Origin: Tuctoria greenei
Lineage: Eukaryota > Streptophyta > Magnoliopsida > Poales > Poaceae
Assembly (NCBI GenBank): GCA_036927565.1
Contig: JAYESD010000010.1
Coordinates: forward strand, 117,334,866 to 117,398,865
Direction of reading: 5' to 3'
Length of the DNA stretch: 64,000 nt
Part shown: positions 11,818-21,846 of the stretch, piece by piece
Numbering within the stretch: position 1 is the first letter of the stretch
How the letters are laid out: the number at the start of each line of letters is the position of its first letter
Notes under the pieces: generated by a model
Seen by the model: only the letters and a program-made list of their open reading frames with translations
The model's database searches: none
Told to the model about the DNA's origin: nothing
Position numbers and translations under genes: made by a program

Positions 11818-11894
11818 TCCTCGGCAACGGCACTAGAAATGCTTGTTGATGGCTCCTAAGATATACTAACAAATCATCCCCGGCAACGGCGCCA
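11818..11894 (-). other. Duplicated PBS region: intact proximal, decayed distal tRNA-Asp PBS
   Basis: 11877-11894 (plus strand TCCCCGGCAACGGCGCCA) is a perfect 18-base match to the 3' end of plant tRNA-Asp with CCA, the PBS used by Athila elements. 59 bp further from the LTR, 11818-11835 carries the same site with C-to-T and G-to-A changes, again followed by ATGCTTGTTG as in the LTR tip. The LTR tip plus PBS has therefore been tandemly duplicated. Confidence 0.75.
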
Positions 11895-11898
11895 AAAA

Positions 11899-13463
11899 TG
11901 CTTGTTGGTATTTCTTAACACTACAAATCATCTCTGGTAAAGAGATGAGATCCGCAAGCGCACGGAAGATACCGTTGTAGCATTTTACCCATGAGTATTC
12001 CCAAGGGTATCGTATTTATCCCAAAGGAAGGCAATGGAGTAAAGTATATACTACTCTTATGGTCAAGCTATGGGATACTAATCCATTATCCGGACAGGGG
12101 TAAGTTGATAATAGGGGTAGTGTGACACACACCTAGGCAATCTATTCTAAAGGGTAAAATGGGTCCTAGAGGGAGATTGAATTGAGAGTTAGAGAGTTGC
12201 TCCTACAATGCTCCTAATACATATACATAGCCTAAGGTAGATACTAATGGTCAAGCCAGATAAATTCCTATGCAATGCTATTCAACACATCGGGCACGGG
12301 CTTACCCCTAGCAATACTAGGGCGACTCCCGCCAAGAGCCTGTGGCACAGCCGAACATGGAGGATTACAAAGGACAGATAGGGTTGTCACCACCTACTGC
12401 CTACCTCTTCAATCCGTGGGTCTACGAGACATCCAACGCTACTTAAATACCCTAGCACCATGCTAGTATACTAAGCAAATACCTTAGGAGCCATGGCACA
12501 AGTCATCCTAAGGAAATGACTAACCTAAACATCGTTGAACCAGTATTGAAGCATAGCATAAGTCATTCATATTAACATAATCATATCATAACTACATAGA
12601 CTATAGTGGGGGTCTATAGTGTTTACGACCATAAGATGTGATCATGAGAGTGAAATCATAAAGACTATACCTTCCACATACATGGACTCCACAATCAAAC
12701 AAGAAACGCTTTGTCCAAGTATACATATAAAAGAAGATTAAACATAATATCTTTATTGAGCACAAAATCACAAATACAAGAAGGAATACATGAGCCATAC
12801 CTTTCCCAATGTGGAATTGGGAAGAGACTCCTTCTACTCCTTTCCCAATTTGGACCTGGGATTAGAGGCTCTCCTCTCTACATCCTAACTCCTCTAAGGA
12901 CTATGGAAGATAGTGTATACAATAGAATGATGTCCAAGTGGTGTGTGTTGAAGTGAGGGGTAGGGGGTCCTATTTATACTAGTGTTGAGGTCGGTTCCTG
13001 CCACCAAAAGTGGGCAAATCAGTCACCATTGACTCCACAGAGCCGGGAGGAGCCAACACGTGGAGGCTGAACGAGTTTGGTGCAAAGACCAGGTCGGCCG
13101 ACCCCTGGTTCGGCCGACCTGGTCATTGCACCGTTTCTCATGTGCTTTCTCCAGGTGGCTGCCAGGTGGGTCCCATTGATATATATGGGTGATACACCGT
13201 TGGATCTCCTCAGATACTTTTGTTTGTAGGCCATTTGATCCATGGGATGCCACGTGTCGTCGCCTAATTGGCTGGGATGATATTTTATAGGATTGGTCCC
13301 TCTACATTTTCTCATTTCCTGCATAAAATGTTGCATACACATATTTCTCCAAGTCCAAGTGGAATTGGGTTAGATAGAAAGGTGATGTGTGCAACAAATG
13401 ACAAATCTTTCACATGATTGAGTTAAATTGACGGATAAAATTGGTATATAACAGCCGTCAACA
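11899..13463 (-). repeat. Athila-like 5' LTR of the LARD array
   Basis: 1,565 bp. The minus strand begins TGTTGACGGCTG at 13463 and ends in GCA at 11899, four bases before a perfect PBS. The TATA box is TATAAATA on the minus strand (12971-12978). A perfect 14-bp inverted repeat with an 8-base loop lies at 13088-13123, 110 bp upstream of the TATA. It was inserted into the Athila-type ORF at 13464. Confidence 0.85.
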
Positions 13464-14259
13464 GTAATCAATGAAGTGCATTCAATTGGCTCTACCCTTC
13501 GAATGTAGTCTAACCATTGTGTTATCATGGCAATAATTGGAGCAACTTTTATCTTTTTAATCAGGGCAAATAAAACTTTCAGCTCATCATCACGCACTAT
13601 CCTTACATCTCCTATAGGGAACATAGTCATAGCCACCCATTTATGCATGAAGCGTAAAGTGGGGTTGTGCAAGTGGCTATTCCTAGGTGCACTACATCTG
13701 ACCTCACGAGTCAAATCTTGCCAAAAACTTTGTTTGTTAAACTTAGGAAAATTATCTAATTCTAGCAAACAACATTTATGGAAGCCTAGGATTTCACTTA
13801 ATTCTTTCCATAGGATGTTGTATTATTTTTGAAATAATCGAAAAGCAATACCATCAAATCCTATTTTGAGTGTGCAAAGGAATTGTATGGAGAGAGGGCG
13901 TGAACCTTTCTCCTCTATATAAGCAAAGTTTTCCCATCCTAGTGCACACCAAATGGAAAAGAATTCGGAATCCATACCTATTTTGGAGATAAATCCGCAT
14001 CATAAGCTTTCGTATGAGAAAACTCACGATCTTGGAGGAGCTTGCGTGCTTGATCTTCAAATTCAATTTGGATGTCGATGTTGTTGTCGTGAAGAAGTTG
14101 GTGGGGGTTGCTCCTCCCACCCATGGGAGTATCCTCTCCTACACTCATCCTCCGTAAACTTGGTGCAGCAACAGAAGAGGGGCGTGCACTTGAGTCTCCG
14201 CCATGGCTTGAGCTTGCAGCCTCCTTCCTCTTTCCAAACAACCTTCTCATTCCTTTCAT
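13464..14259 (-). pseudogene. Athila-type ORF (ATHILA ORF-1-like), frameshifted and truncated
   Basis: The frame starts at MKGMRRLFGKRKEAASS (14259) and continues to KLLQDREFSHTKAYD. A one-base loss near 13990 and a further break then shift the frame, and the reading resumes as KQSFWQDLTREVRC, HNPTLRFMHKWVAMTMF and VRDDELKVLFALIKKIKVAP. These are landmarks of the ATHILA ORF-1-like domain found in plant Athila elements. The reading ends at PIECTSLIT, where the LARD LTR (13463) interrupts it. The plus-strand ORF at 53830-54461 is a second copy of the same protein. The function of this protein in Athila elements is not established. The first ATG is chosen because it is conserved in both copies. 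Confidence 0.65.
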
Positions 14260-14511
14260 GGCCACAACAAACAAGAACACAACAGGGCAAAAACTCGAAA
14301 AAGATGATGTTAGTGAAAACAAAACCCCGACGAATTTTCCCTTGAAGAACTTGAGAGCAAATTGCAAATGCAATCAAAAGCAAATATTTTTGAGTTGGAT
14401 TTTGAGCAAGAGTGCTTCAATGAAGAGCATGAAAAACAATTTGAGCAAGAGTGACTTTGGGGATGTATGAAATGAGGTGATGTGTGAAGAGAAGAGCTCC
14501 CCACAGCCACC

Positions 14512-14518
14512 ATTTATA
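14512..14518 (-). promoter_or_regulatory. TATA box upstream of the Athila-type ORF
   Basis: The minus strand reads TATAAAT, about 255 bp upstream of the ORF start at 14259. The related plus-strand copy has TATAAAA at 53572, about 258 bp upstream of its ATG. Conserved position in both copies supports a real internal promoter. Confidence 0.5.
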
Positions 14519-14624
14519 GTATGCAATCCCCAACGGTCACTAGGGCACCAAATGTAGCCGTTGGAGGTGAGAGAGCCAAAATGGCTCTTTCCCTAGTCGA
14601 CCGAACAGGGGGGGTCGACCAACC

Positions 14625-15254
14625 TGATAGGATCTTGGTTCCTGATCTTTCGATGAGAATAGGAGGGTTCGATTTGTGGAGGAGAAGACGTTGGCGATCC
14701 GACTACACCGTCCCCAAGACGATGCGCCTTAGCGATCGGTACACCGACTCCGAAGTTGTATTGATCTTGCTGGCGCACAATCAACCTGACCACGAGGGCC
14801 TTTGTTCCTGCAAGCAATCGAAGAACACGCAAGAACAAGAAGAACAAGCACTTATCTGTTGAATCAATCTAAAGTGGGGTTCTGGATACAAGTAGACGGG
14901 CGATCTAGTCGACACGCGCGTGTACAAGGAAGCAGCAGAAGCTAACTTACAAATAAACAAAAACCCCCTTGCTAATGAGGGCGGCTGCTACTATTTATTA
15001 CCTCCCTAGGGTCGTGAGAAACCCTAATCACGAGTCCCTAATGGACTCCAAAAGATACATGGGCCATGGGCCCAATTTTGGTGATGCAGCACCCTGGACA
15101 AAAAAAGGTCTTGGTATTAAAATAACTATTGCGGCTGACTCCGAATAGATATGGACATGAGGCTAGATCTGTTTGAAAGTAGACTTGATAATCTTTTCAG
15201 GAAGTACTTGAACGCCCAGATCGGAGTCCGTATGAAATCGTGGTGGCCATCACA
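14625..15254 (-). repeat. Gypsy LTR, inverted copy
   Basis: 630 bp matching the reverse complement of 20902-21530. The 3' tip (TGATAGGATCTT on the plus strand) abuts Athila-type leader sequence. The inner boundary is placed at TGTGATGGCC by comparison with the plus copy. A promoter in this LTR would fire leftward into the Athila-type ORF. Confidence 0.75.
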
Positions 15255-16183
15255 AGTTGGTGCTGTTCTGCTGTCCAAATCCCGTCCGCGCAAATTCCCT
15301 TCCCATTGGCTCTTCTCCATTGTTCCTAAGCAAAACAAGAAAGCACAAAGTTCCACGGTCTAGTAAGATGGACATAAGGCCAAGAACAAGTTCACCTCAT
15401 AATTTTGTTGACGTGCACAAGTGCGAGTGATCGGACCAGAAACCGGTAGCTGAGTTGGTGCCATTTTAGAAAATCTATCCACAACAACAAAGATGCTATC
15501 CCTCCCCTTCTTTGTTCTAGGCAGTCCTAAAACAAAGTTCATAGAAATATCCTCCCAAGGCATGCTATGAACAGGAAGAGGCATGTACAAACCATGTGGA
15601 TTAAGTCGTGACTTAGCTTTTTGACATGTCGTGCAGCGAGCAACAAAGCGCTCCACGTCTCGCCTCATCCTTGGCCAAAAGAAATGACCAGCAAGTATGT
15701 CCTCTGTCTTTTTCACTCCAAAGTGCCCCATCAGCCCGCCTCCATGCGCTTCCTGTAACAACAACAAACGAACGGAGCTAGCTGGAATGCATAACTTGTT
15801 AGCTCTAAACACATAGCCATCATTGAGGACAAATTTATTCAATGTTTTTCCGTCTTTACATTTCAGCAATACATCTTTGAAATCAGCATCATGTTCATAT
15901 TGATCTTTAATCGTTTCTAATCCAAAAATTTTAAAGTCAAGTTGAGATAGAAGAGTATAACGTCTAGATAAAGCATCAGCAATAACATTATCCTTTCCCT
16001 TTTTTTGTTTAATGACATAAGGAAAAGACTCAATAAATTCCATCCATTTAGCATGCCTACGGTTTAGTTTCCCTTGACTCCTAATATGCTTTAGTGATTC
16101 ATGATCAGAATGGATAACAAATTCTTTGGGCCACAAATAATGCTGCCATGTTTCTAAAGTTCGTACAAGAGCAAATAATGCAG
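15255..16183 (-). pseudogene. Inverted RNase H-integrase fragment, internally deleted
   Basis: The reading begins inside RNase H (LVRTLETWQHYLWPKEF), continues through HRRHAKWMEF-like sequence, KGKDNVIADALSRR, and the integrase zinc-finger region (HGGGLMGHFGVKK, CTTCQKAK), and reaches the start of the integrase core (DRFSKM). It then jumps directly to the C-terminal tail (TQLPVSGPITR). The missing part corresponds to about 19866-20694 of the plus copy and removes the DDE core. A few substitutions separate it from the plus copy. The fragment stops near 16183, where plus-strand gag begins. Confidence 0.75.
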
Positions 16184-17785
16184 CGCCTTGAGGAGAGGGA
16201 TCGTGGACGCACCGCAAATGGACAGGTGAGCAATGCTCCTAGTATTGCACGTGACAATGAAGATGACTATTCTGCAGATACGGAGATTGGGGAAGATGAG
16301 GAAGCTAGGCCACGGCGCCGGCTACAACGCAACCGTCAAGGCATAGGTGGACATCGTCGGCGTGAGGTACGCAATCATGAAGATACTTTTAACAAGATCA
16401 AATTTAAGATACCTCATTTTGATGGTAAATATGACCCTGATGCATATATTACTTGGGAGATTTCTGTTGATCAAAAATTTGCATGTCATGAGTTTCCTGA
16501 AAATGCAAGAGTTAGAGCAGCCACTAGTGAGTTTACTGATTTTGCTTCTGTTTGGTGGATAGAACATGACAAGAAAAATCCTAATAACATACCACAAACT
16601 TGGGATGCTTTGAAACGGCTCATGCGGGCTAGATTTGTTCCTTCTTACTATGCACGTGATCTGTTAAATAAGTTACAACAATTGAGACAGGGAGCTAAAA
16701 GTGTAGAAGAGTATTTTCAGGAATTACAAATGGGTATGTTGCGTTGTAATTTAGACGAGGATGAGGAACCAGCTATGGCTAGATTTTTGGGTGGTTTAAA
16801 CCGTGAAATTCAGGACATACTTGCTTATAAAGATTACAATAATGTTACCCGTTTGTTTCATCTTGCTTGTAAAGCTGAAAGGGAAGTGCAGGGACGACGA
16901 GCTAGCTCTAGAACTAATATTTCTGCAGGAAAGACTAGCTCATGGCAACCACGCACGACTACTCCTTCGACTGGGCGTGCTTCTCCGCCATCTTCTTCAC
17001 AAAGTCGGGCAGCACCTTCTTCTTCCAGCAACAAGCCACGTGCTTCTTCCACTAGCTCAGCAGTAAAGACCACCCAAAAGCCCACCGAGAGTGCTTCTTC
17101 CGTAGCATCTACCGGACGATCTAGAGACGTTCAATGTCACAAGTGCAAAGGTTTTGGCCATGTGCAGCGTGACTGCCCAAGCAAACGTGTTCTAATTGTT
17201 AAAGATGACGGTGAGTACTCATCTGCTAGCGATTTTGATGATGATACATGTGTTTTGCTTGCAGCTGACTATGCAGGTAGCGATGAACATCAAGAAGAGC
17301 ATATTGGTGCAGAAGATGCAGCGCGCTATGATAGTCTCATTGTGCAGCGTGTGCTTAGTGCACAAATGGAGAAAGCGGAACAAAATCAAAGGCACACATT
17401 ATTCCAAACAAAGTGTGTCGTCAAAGAGCGATCTTGCCGCATGATCATTGATGGAGGTAGCTGCAACAACTTGGCCAGCAGTGACATGGTGACCAAGCTG
17501 GCACTAAGCACCAAACCGCACCCACATCCCTATTACATTCAATGGTTAAACAACAGCGGTAAGGCAAAGGTAACTAGACTTGTGCGAATCAATTTTACTA
17601 TTGGATCATATAAGGATGTCGTTGAATGTGATGTTGTGCCTATGCAAGCTTGTAATATTCTGCTAGGAAGACCTTGGCAATTTGATAGAGATTCTATGCA
17701 TCATGGTAGATCAAATCAGTATTCTTTTCTTTACCACGATAAAAAAATTGTGTTGCATCCTATGTCTCCTGAAGCTATTGTGTAA
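16184..17785 (+). pseudogene. Gypsy gag-protease, 5' end missing
   Basis: The frame is open from 16148 but the true gag begins at the junction near 16184, so the original start is lost. The gag capsid region (about 16390-16890) carries IPHFDGKYDPDAYITWE, FASVWWIEHDKK and ARDLLNKLQQLRQGAKSVEE. A Ser/Thr-rich linker follows. The zinc knuckle CHKCKGFGHVQRDC lies at about 17136-17180. The retropepsin active site is IDGGSCNNL at about 17443-17470, and ILLGRPWQFD follows. The frame stops at TAA 17783-17785, between protease and RT, where related elements read through; this is probably a single nonsense change. The gag type is that of a widespread grass gypsy family. I do not assign a lineage name. 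Confidence 0.75.
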
Positions 17786-20633
17786 AATGATGTTGCTAGA
17801 GCTAGGAAAACTAAATATCAGGACCATGCTAACATTGGGAACAATAACAATGCCAAATCTGTGTTTGATAAGAAAAATGAGATATCTCTGAAGGAAAAAT
17901 GCTTGTTTGCTACGAAATCTGATATTAATGAACTGATTGCTTCCACCTCTGTTGCCTATGCCTTGGTATGCAAAGATGCTTTGATTTCCCTTTACGATGT
18001 GCAACATTCTTTGCCTCCTGCTGTTGCTAACATTTTGCAGGAATATTCTGATGTGTTTCCAAGTGAAATACCACCAGGACTACCACCACTTCGAGGGATT
18101 GAGCACCAGATTGACCTCATTCCTGGTGCTTCATTGCCCAACCATGCACCATATAGGACAAATCTAGAAGAAACAAAGGAGATTCAGCGCCAAGTACAAG
18201 AACTACTTGACAAAGGTTATGTACGTGAGTCTCTTAGTCCTTGTGCTGTTCCTGTTATTCTAGTACCTAAAAAGGATGGATCATGGCGTATGTGTGTGGA
18301 TTGTAGAGCAATCAACAATATAACCATTCGATATCGTCATCCTATTCCACGCTTAGATGATATGCTTGATGAATTGAGTGGTGCTGTTGTGTTCTCAAAA
18401 GTTGATTTGCGTAGTGGTTATCACCAAATTCGCATGAAACTAGGAGATGAATGGAAAACTGCTTTCAAAACTAAGTTCGGTTTATATGAGTGGTTAGTCA
18501 TGCCTTTTGGGTTAACTAATGCACCTAGCACCTTCATGAGATTAATGAACGAGGTTTTGCGTGCAATCATTGGAAAATTTGTTGTTGTGTATTTTGATGA
18601 TATATTGATTTATAGCAAATCCATGGATGAACATCTTGATCACTTACGTGCTGTTTTTATTGCTTTGCGTGAGGCACGATTATTTGGCAATCTTGAGAAG
18701 TGCACCTTTTGCACGGATCGAGTCTCTTTCCTTGGCTATGTTGTTACTCCACAGGGAATTGAAGTTGATCAAGCCAAGGTAGAGGCTATTCAGGGGTGGC
18801 CTGTACCAAAGACCATCACACAGGTGCGGAGCTTTCTAGGGCTGGCTGGGTTCTATCGTCGCTTTGTGAAGGATTTCAGCACCATTGCTGCATCCATTGA
18901 ATGACCTTACGAAGAAGGGGGTGCCTTTTTCTTGGGGCACCACACAAGATAACGCCTTTATTATACTGAAAGATAAGTTGACGCATGCACCTCTTCTCCA
19001 ACTTCCTGATTTTTCTAAGACTTTTGAGCTTGAATGTGATGCTAGTGGGATTGGATTGGGTGGTGTTTTGTTACAAGAAGGAAAACCTGTTGCATATTTT
19101 AGTGAGAAAATGAGTGGGCCTGTTCTAAATTATTCTACCTATGATAAGGAATTATATGCTCTTGTACGAACTTTAGAAACATGGCAGCATTATTTTTGGC
19201 CCAAAGAATTTGTTATCCATTTTGATCATGAATCACTAAAGCATATTAGGAGTCAAGGGAAACTAAACCGTAGGCATGCTAAGTGGATGGAATTTATTGA
19301 GTCTTTTCCTTATGTCATTAAACACAAAAAGGGAAAGGATAATGTTATTGCTGATGCTTTATCTAGACGTTATACTCTTCTATCTCAACTTGACTTTAAA
19401 ATTTTTGGATTAGAAACGATTAAAGATCAATATGAACATGATGCTGATTTCAAAGATGTATTGCTGAAATGTAAAGACGGAAAAACATTGAATAAATTTG
19501 TCCTCAATGATGGCTATGTGTTTAGAGCTAACAAGTTATGCATTCCAGCTAGCTCCGTTCGTTTGTTGTTGTTACAGGAAGCGCATGGAGGCGGGCTGAT
19601 GGGGCACTTTGGAGTGAAAAAGATAGAGGACATACTTGCTGGTCATTTCTTTTGGCCAAGGATGAGGCGAGACATGGAGCGCTTGGTTGCTCGCTGCACG
19701 ACATGTCAAAAAGCTAAGTCACGACTTAATCCACATGGTTTGTACATGCCTCTTCCTGTTCCTAGCATGCCTTGGGAGGATATTTCTATAGACTTTGTTT
19801 TAGGACTGCCTAGAACAAAGAATGGGAGGGATATCATCTTTGTTGTTGTGGATAGATTTTCTAAAATGACACACTTCATACCTTGTCGTAAAAGTGATGA
19901 TGCTACACATGTTGCTGATTTGTTTTTCCGAGATATTGTTAGATTGCATGGTGTGCCAAACACAATAGTTTCAGATCGTGATGCTAAGTTTCTTAGCCAT
20001 TTTTGGAGAACGTTATGGGCAAAATTGGGGACTAAGCTTTTATTTTCAACTACTTGTCATCCCCAAACTGATGGTCAAACTGAGGTTGTGAATAGAAGTT
20101 TATCTACCATGCTTAGGGTTGTTTTGAAAAAGAATATAAAAATGTGGGAAGAGTGTTTGCCTCATGTTGAGTTTGCTTATAATCGTTCCCTACATTCTAG
20201 TACTAAGAAATGCCCTTCTGAGATTGTTTATGGATTTGTATTCCGTGCTCCTATTGATTTATTACCTCTTCCTTCAATGGAACAAGTGAATTTTGATGCT
20301 AAACATCATGCTGAATTGATCTTAAAATTGCATGAAACCACTAAGAAGAATATAGAGTGCATGAATGCCAAGTATAAACTTGCTGGTAGTAGGGGAAAGA
20401 AAACTATCACTTTTGAACCTGGTGATTTAGTTTGGTTACATTTGCAAAAGGATAGGTTTTCTGATTTGAGAAAGTCTAAATTGTTACCTCGAGCTGATGG
20501 TCCATTCAAAGTGTTAGAAAGAATTAATGATAATGCATATAAACTCGAGTTGCCTGCGAATTTTCGGGTTAGTCCCACATTTAACATTGCAGATTTGAAG
20601 CCATATTTGGGAGAAGAAGATGAGCTTGAGTAG
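17786..20633 (+). pseudogene. Gypsy pol: reverse transcriptase, RNase H, integrase
   Basis: RT runs from about 18090 (EIPPGLPPLRGIEHQIDL) through VPKKDGSWRMCVDCRAIN, MPFGLTNAPSTF and the YFDDILIY active site (about 18590) to FLGLAGFYRRF. A one-base insertion near 18893 shifts the frame at the start of the RNase H linker. Reading resumes as LNDLTKKGVPFSWG. RNase H has ECDASGIGLGGVLLQ and DHESLKHI. Integrase has the HHCC finger (HGGGLMGHF to CTTCQKAK, about 19583-19713), then the D, D, E core (VVVDRFSKMTHF, VSDRDAKF, TDGQTEVVNRSL), and ends in PTFNIADLKPYL. No canonical chromodomain is evident. Apart from the upstream stop and this frameshift the enzyme motifs are intact, so the copy is young. 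The tandem duplication starts at 19530, inside this gene. Confidence 0.85.
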
Positions 20634-20901
20634 CGGACGACTCAAATGCAAGAAGGGGAGGATGATGAGGACATCAACACCCTCAATACATCCACACCAA
20701 CTCAGCTACCGGTTTCTGGTCCGATCACTCGCGCTCGTGCACGTCAACTAAACTATGAGGTGAACTCGTTCTTGGACTTATGTCCATCTTATCTAGACCA
20801 TGGAACTACGTGCTTTCTTGTTTTGCATAGGAACAATGGAGAGGAGCCAATGGGAAGGGAATTCGCGCGGACAGGATTTGTACAGCAGAACAGCACCAAC
20901 T
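20634..20901 (+). other. Internal 3' tail of the gypsy element
   Basis: Between the pol stop and the LTR, a frame at 20646-20906 reads MQEGEDDEDINTLNTS and GPITRARARQLNYEVN, a tail commonly seen after pol in this family and probably once fused to it. A purine-rich run at about 20833-20855 is the best PPT candidate. If so, the LTR begins upstream of the TGTGACGG start I use. Confidence 0.5.
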
Positions 20902-21530
20902 TGTGACGGCCACCACGATTTCATACGGACTCCGATCTGGGCGTTCAAGTACTTCCTGGAAAGATTATCAAGTCTACTTTCAAACGGATCTAGCCTCATG
21001 TCCATATCTATTCGGAGTCGGCCGCAATAGTTATTTTAATACCAAGACCTTTTTCTGTCCATGGTGCTGCATCACCAAAATTGGGCCCATGGCCCATGTA
21101 TCGTTTGGAGTACATTAGGGACTCGTTATTAGGGTTTGTCACGACCCTAGAGAGGTAATAAATAGTAGAAGCCGCCCACATTAGCTGGTGGGTTTTGTTT
21201 ATTCGTAAGTTAGCTTCTGCTGCTTCCTTGTACACGCGCGTGTCGACTAGATCGCCCGTCTACTTGTACCCAGAACCCCACTTTAGATTTATTCAACAGA
21301 TAAGTGCTTGTTCTTCTTGTTCTTGCATGTTCTTCAATTGCTTGCAGGAACAAAGGCCCTCGTGGTCAGGTTGATTGTGCGCCAGCAAGATCAATACAAC
21401 TTCGGAGTCGGTGTACCGATCGCTAAGGCGCATCGGCTTGGGGACGATGTAGTTGGATTGCCAACGTCTTCTCCTCCACAAATCGAACCCTCCTATTCTC
21501 ATCGAAAGATCGGGAACCAAGATCCTATCA
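20902..21530 (+). repeat. Gypsy 3' LTR
   Basis: About 629 bp, beginning TGTGACGGCCACCACG and ending AAGATCCTATCA. It matches the inverted copy at 14625-15254, both arms of the palindrome at 50105-51794, and the duplicate at 35853-36481. The right flank is not related to the left flank of the composite element. Confidence 0.75.
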
Positions 21531-21765
21531 GTTGTTGGTGCGGTTGTGCTGGCTTGCTATGACGCTCGAAGCTTCTGAGGGGTTATGACACGAGGTCGAT
21601 CTCTCATAAGGGTTTCGGGATCTTCAACAAAGTTTTCCGGCAAGCAGAAACCAGACATACACTACCCTATTTTCACATAAAATGTGAAAACAAAGAGGGG
21701 TCATCCTACTAAAATGTACCAGGGTGCTATCCTTTTCACTCAATCATACAATACTTCGGCTGCCT
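21531..21765 (-). other. Athila-like internal remnant
   Basis: About 235 bp between the gypsy LTR end and an Athila-type PBS. By position it is the 5' end of the internal region of the minus-strand element whose LTR is at 21847-23386. It includes CACTACCCTATTTTCACA, also seen at 11706, next to the LARD PBS. The remainder of this element is absent. Confidence 0.55.
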
Positions 21766-21842
21766 TCCCCGGCAACAGCGCCAAAAATGCTTGTTGATAT
21801 TTCCTATGCACTACTAACAATTCATCCCTAGCAGTGATGCTA
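21766..21842 (-). other. Duplicated PBS region: intact distal, decayed proximal tRNA-Asp PBS
   Basis: 21766-21783 matches the 3' end of tRNA-Asp with one mismatch. 59 bp nearer the LTR, 21825-21842 (TCCCTAGCAGTGATGCTA) is a decayed second copy adjoining the LTR tip. Spacing is the same 59 bp as at 11818-11894, but the preserved copy is the other one. Confidence 0.7.
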
Positions 21843-21846
21843 GAAA

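Larger units (their letters stand above)
3918..13463 (-). mobile_element. Non-autonomous Athila-like (LARD-type) array: LTR-PBS-int-PPT-LTR-PBS-int
   Basis: Read on the minus strand, a 1,565-bp LTR (13463 to 11899) is followed by a tRNA-Asp PBS, a 4.9-kb internal region, a polypurine tract, a second 1,567-bp LTR (6988 to 5422), a second PBS, and a shorter internal region that stops at 3918. The short internal region is homologous to the 3' part of the long one (3920-4090 matches 7640-7810). No gag, protease, RT or integrase motif is present in either internal region, so mobility would depend on a partner. LTR and PBS type link it to the Athila-type LTR at 49513. The outer 3' LTR of the array is missing. 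Such LTR-int-LTR-int order usually comes from unequal recombination between two copies. Confidence 0.7.
14625..21530. mobile_element. Chimeric chromovirus-like Ty3/gypsy element with inverted LTR ends
   Basis: The right part (16184-21530) is a plus-strand element running gag, protease, RT, RNase H, integrase and 3' LTR. In place of a 5' LTR, the left part (14625-16183) is an inverted copy of its own 3' half: LTR, integrase and RNase H, with about 830 bp of integrase-to-tail sequence deleted. Both outer ends carry the same LTR terminus (TGATAGGATCTTGG at the left, its complement at the right). The left flank is the Athila-type leader and the right flank is Athila-like internal sequence. No matching target-site duplication is visible. 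Confidence 0.75.

Noticed and set aside
11877..11894. tRNA-Asp 3' end sequence as a possible tRNA gene
   Set aside because: Only the last 18 bases including CCA are present, next to an LTR end. It is a primer-binding site, not a tRNA gene.
13953..14470. Plus-strand open frames of 120-130 codons opposite the Athila-type ORF
   Set aside because: They are antisense shadows of the minus-strand ORF, which has the recognisable residues and a conserved start.
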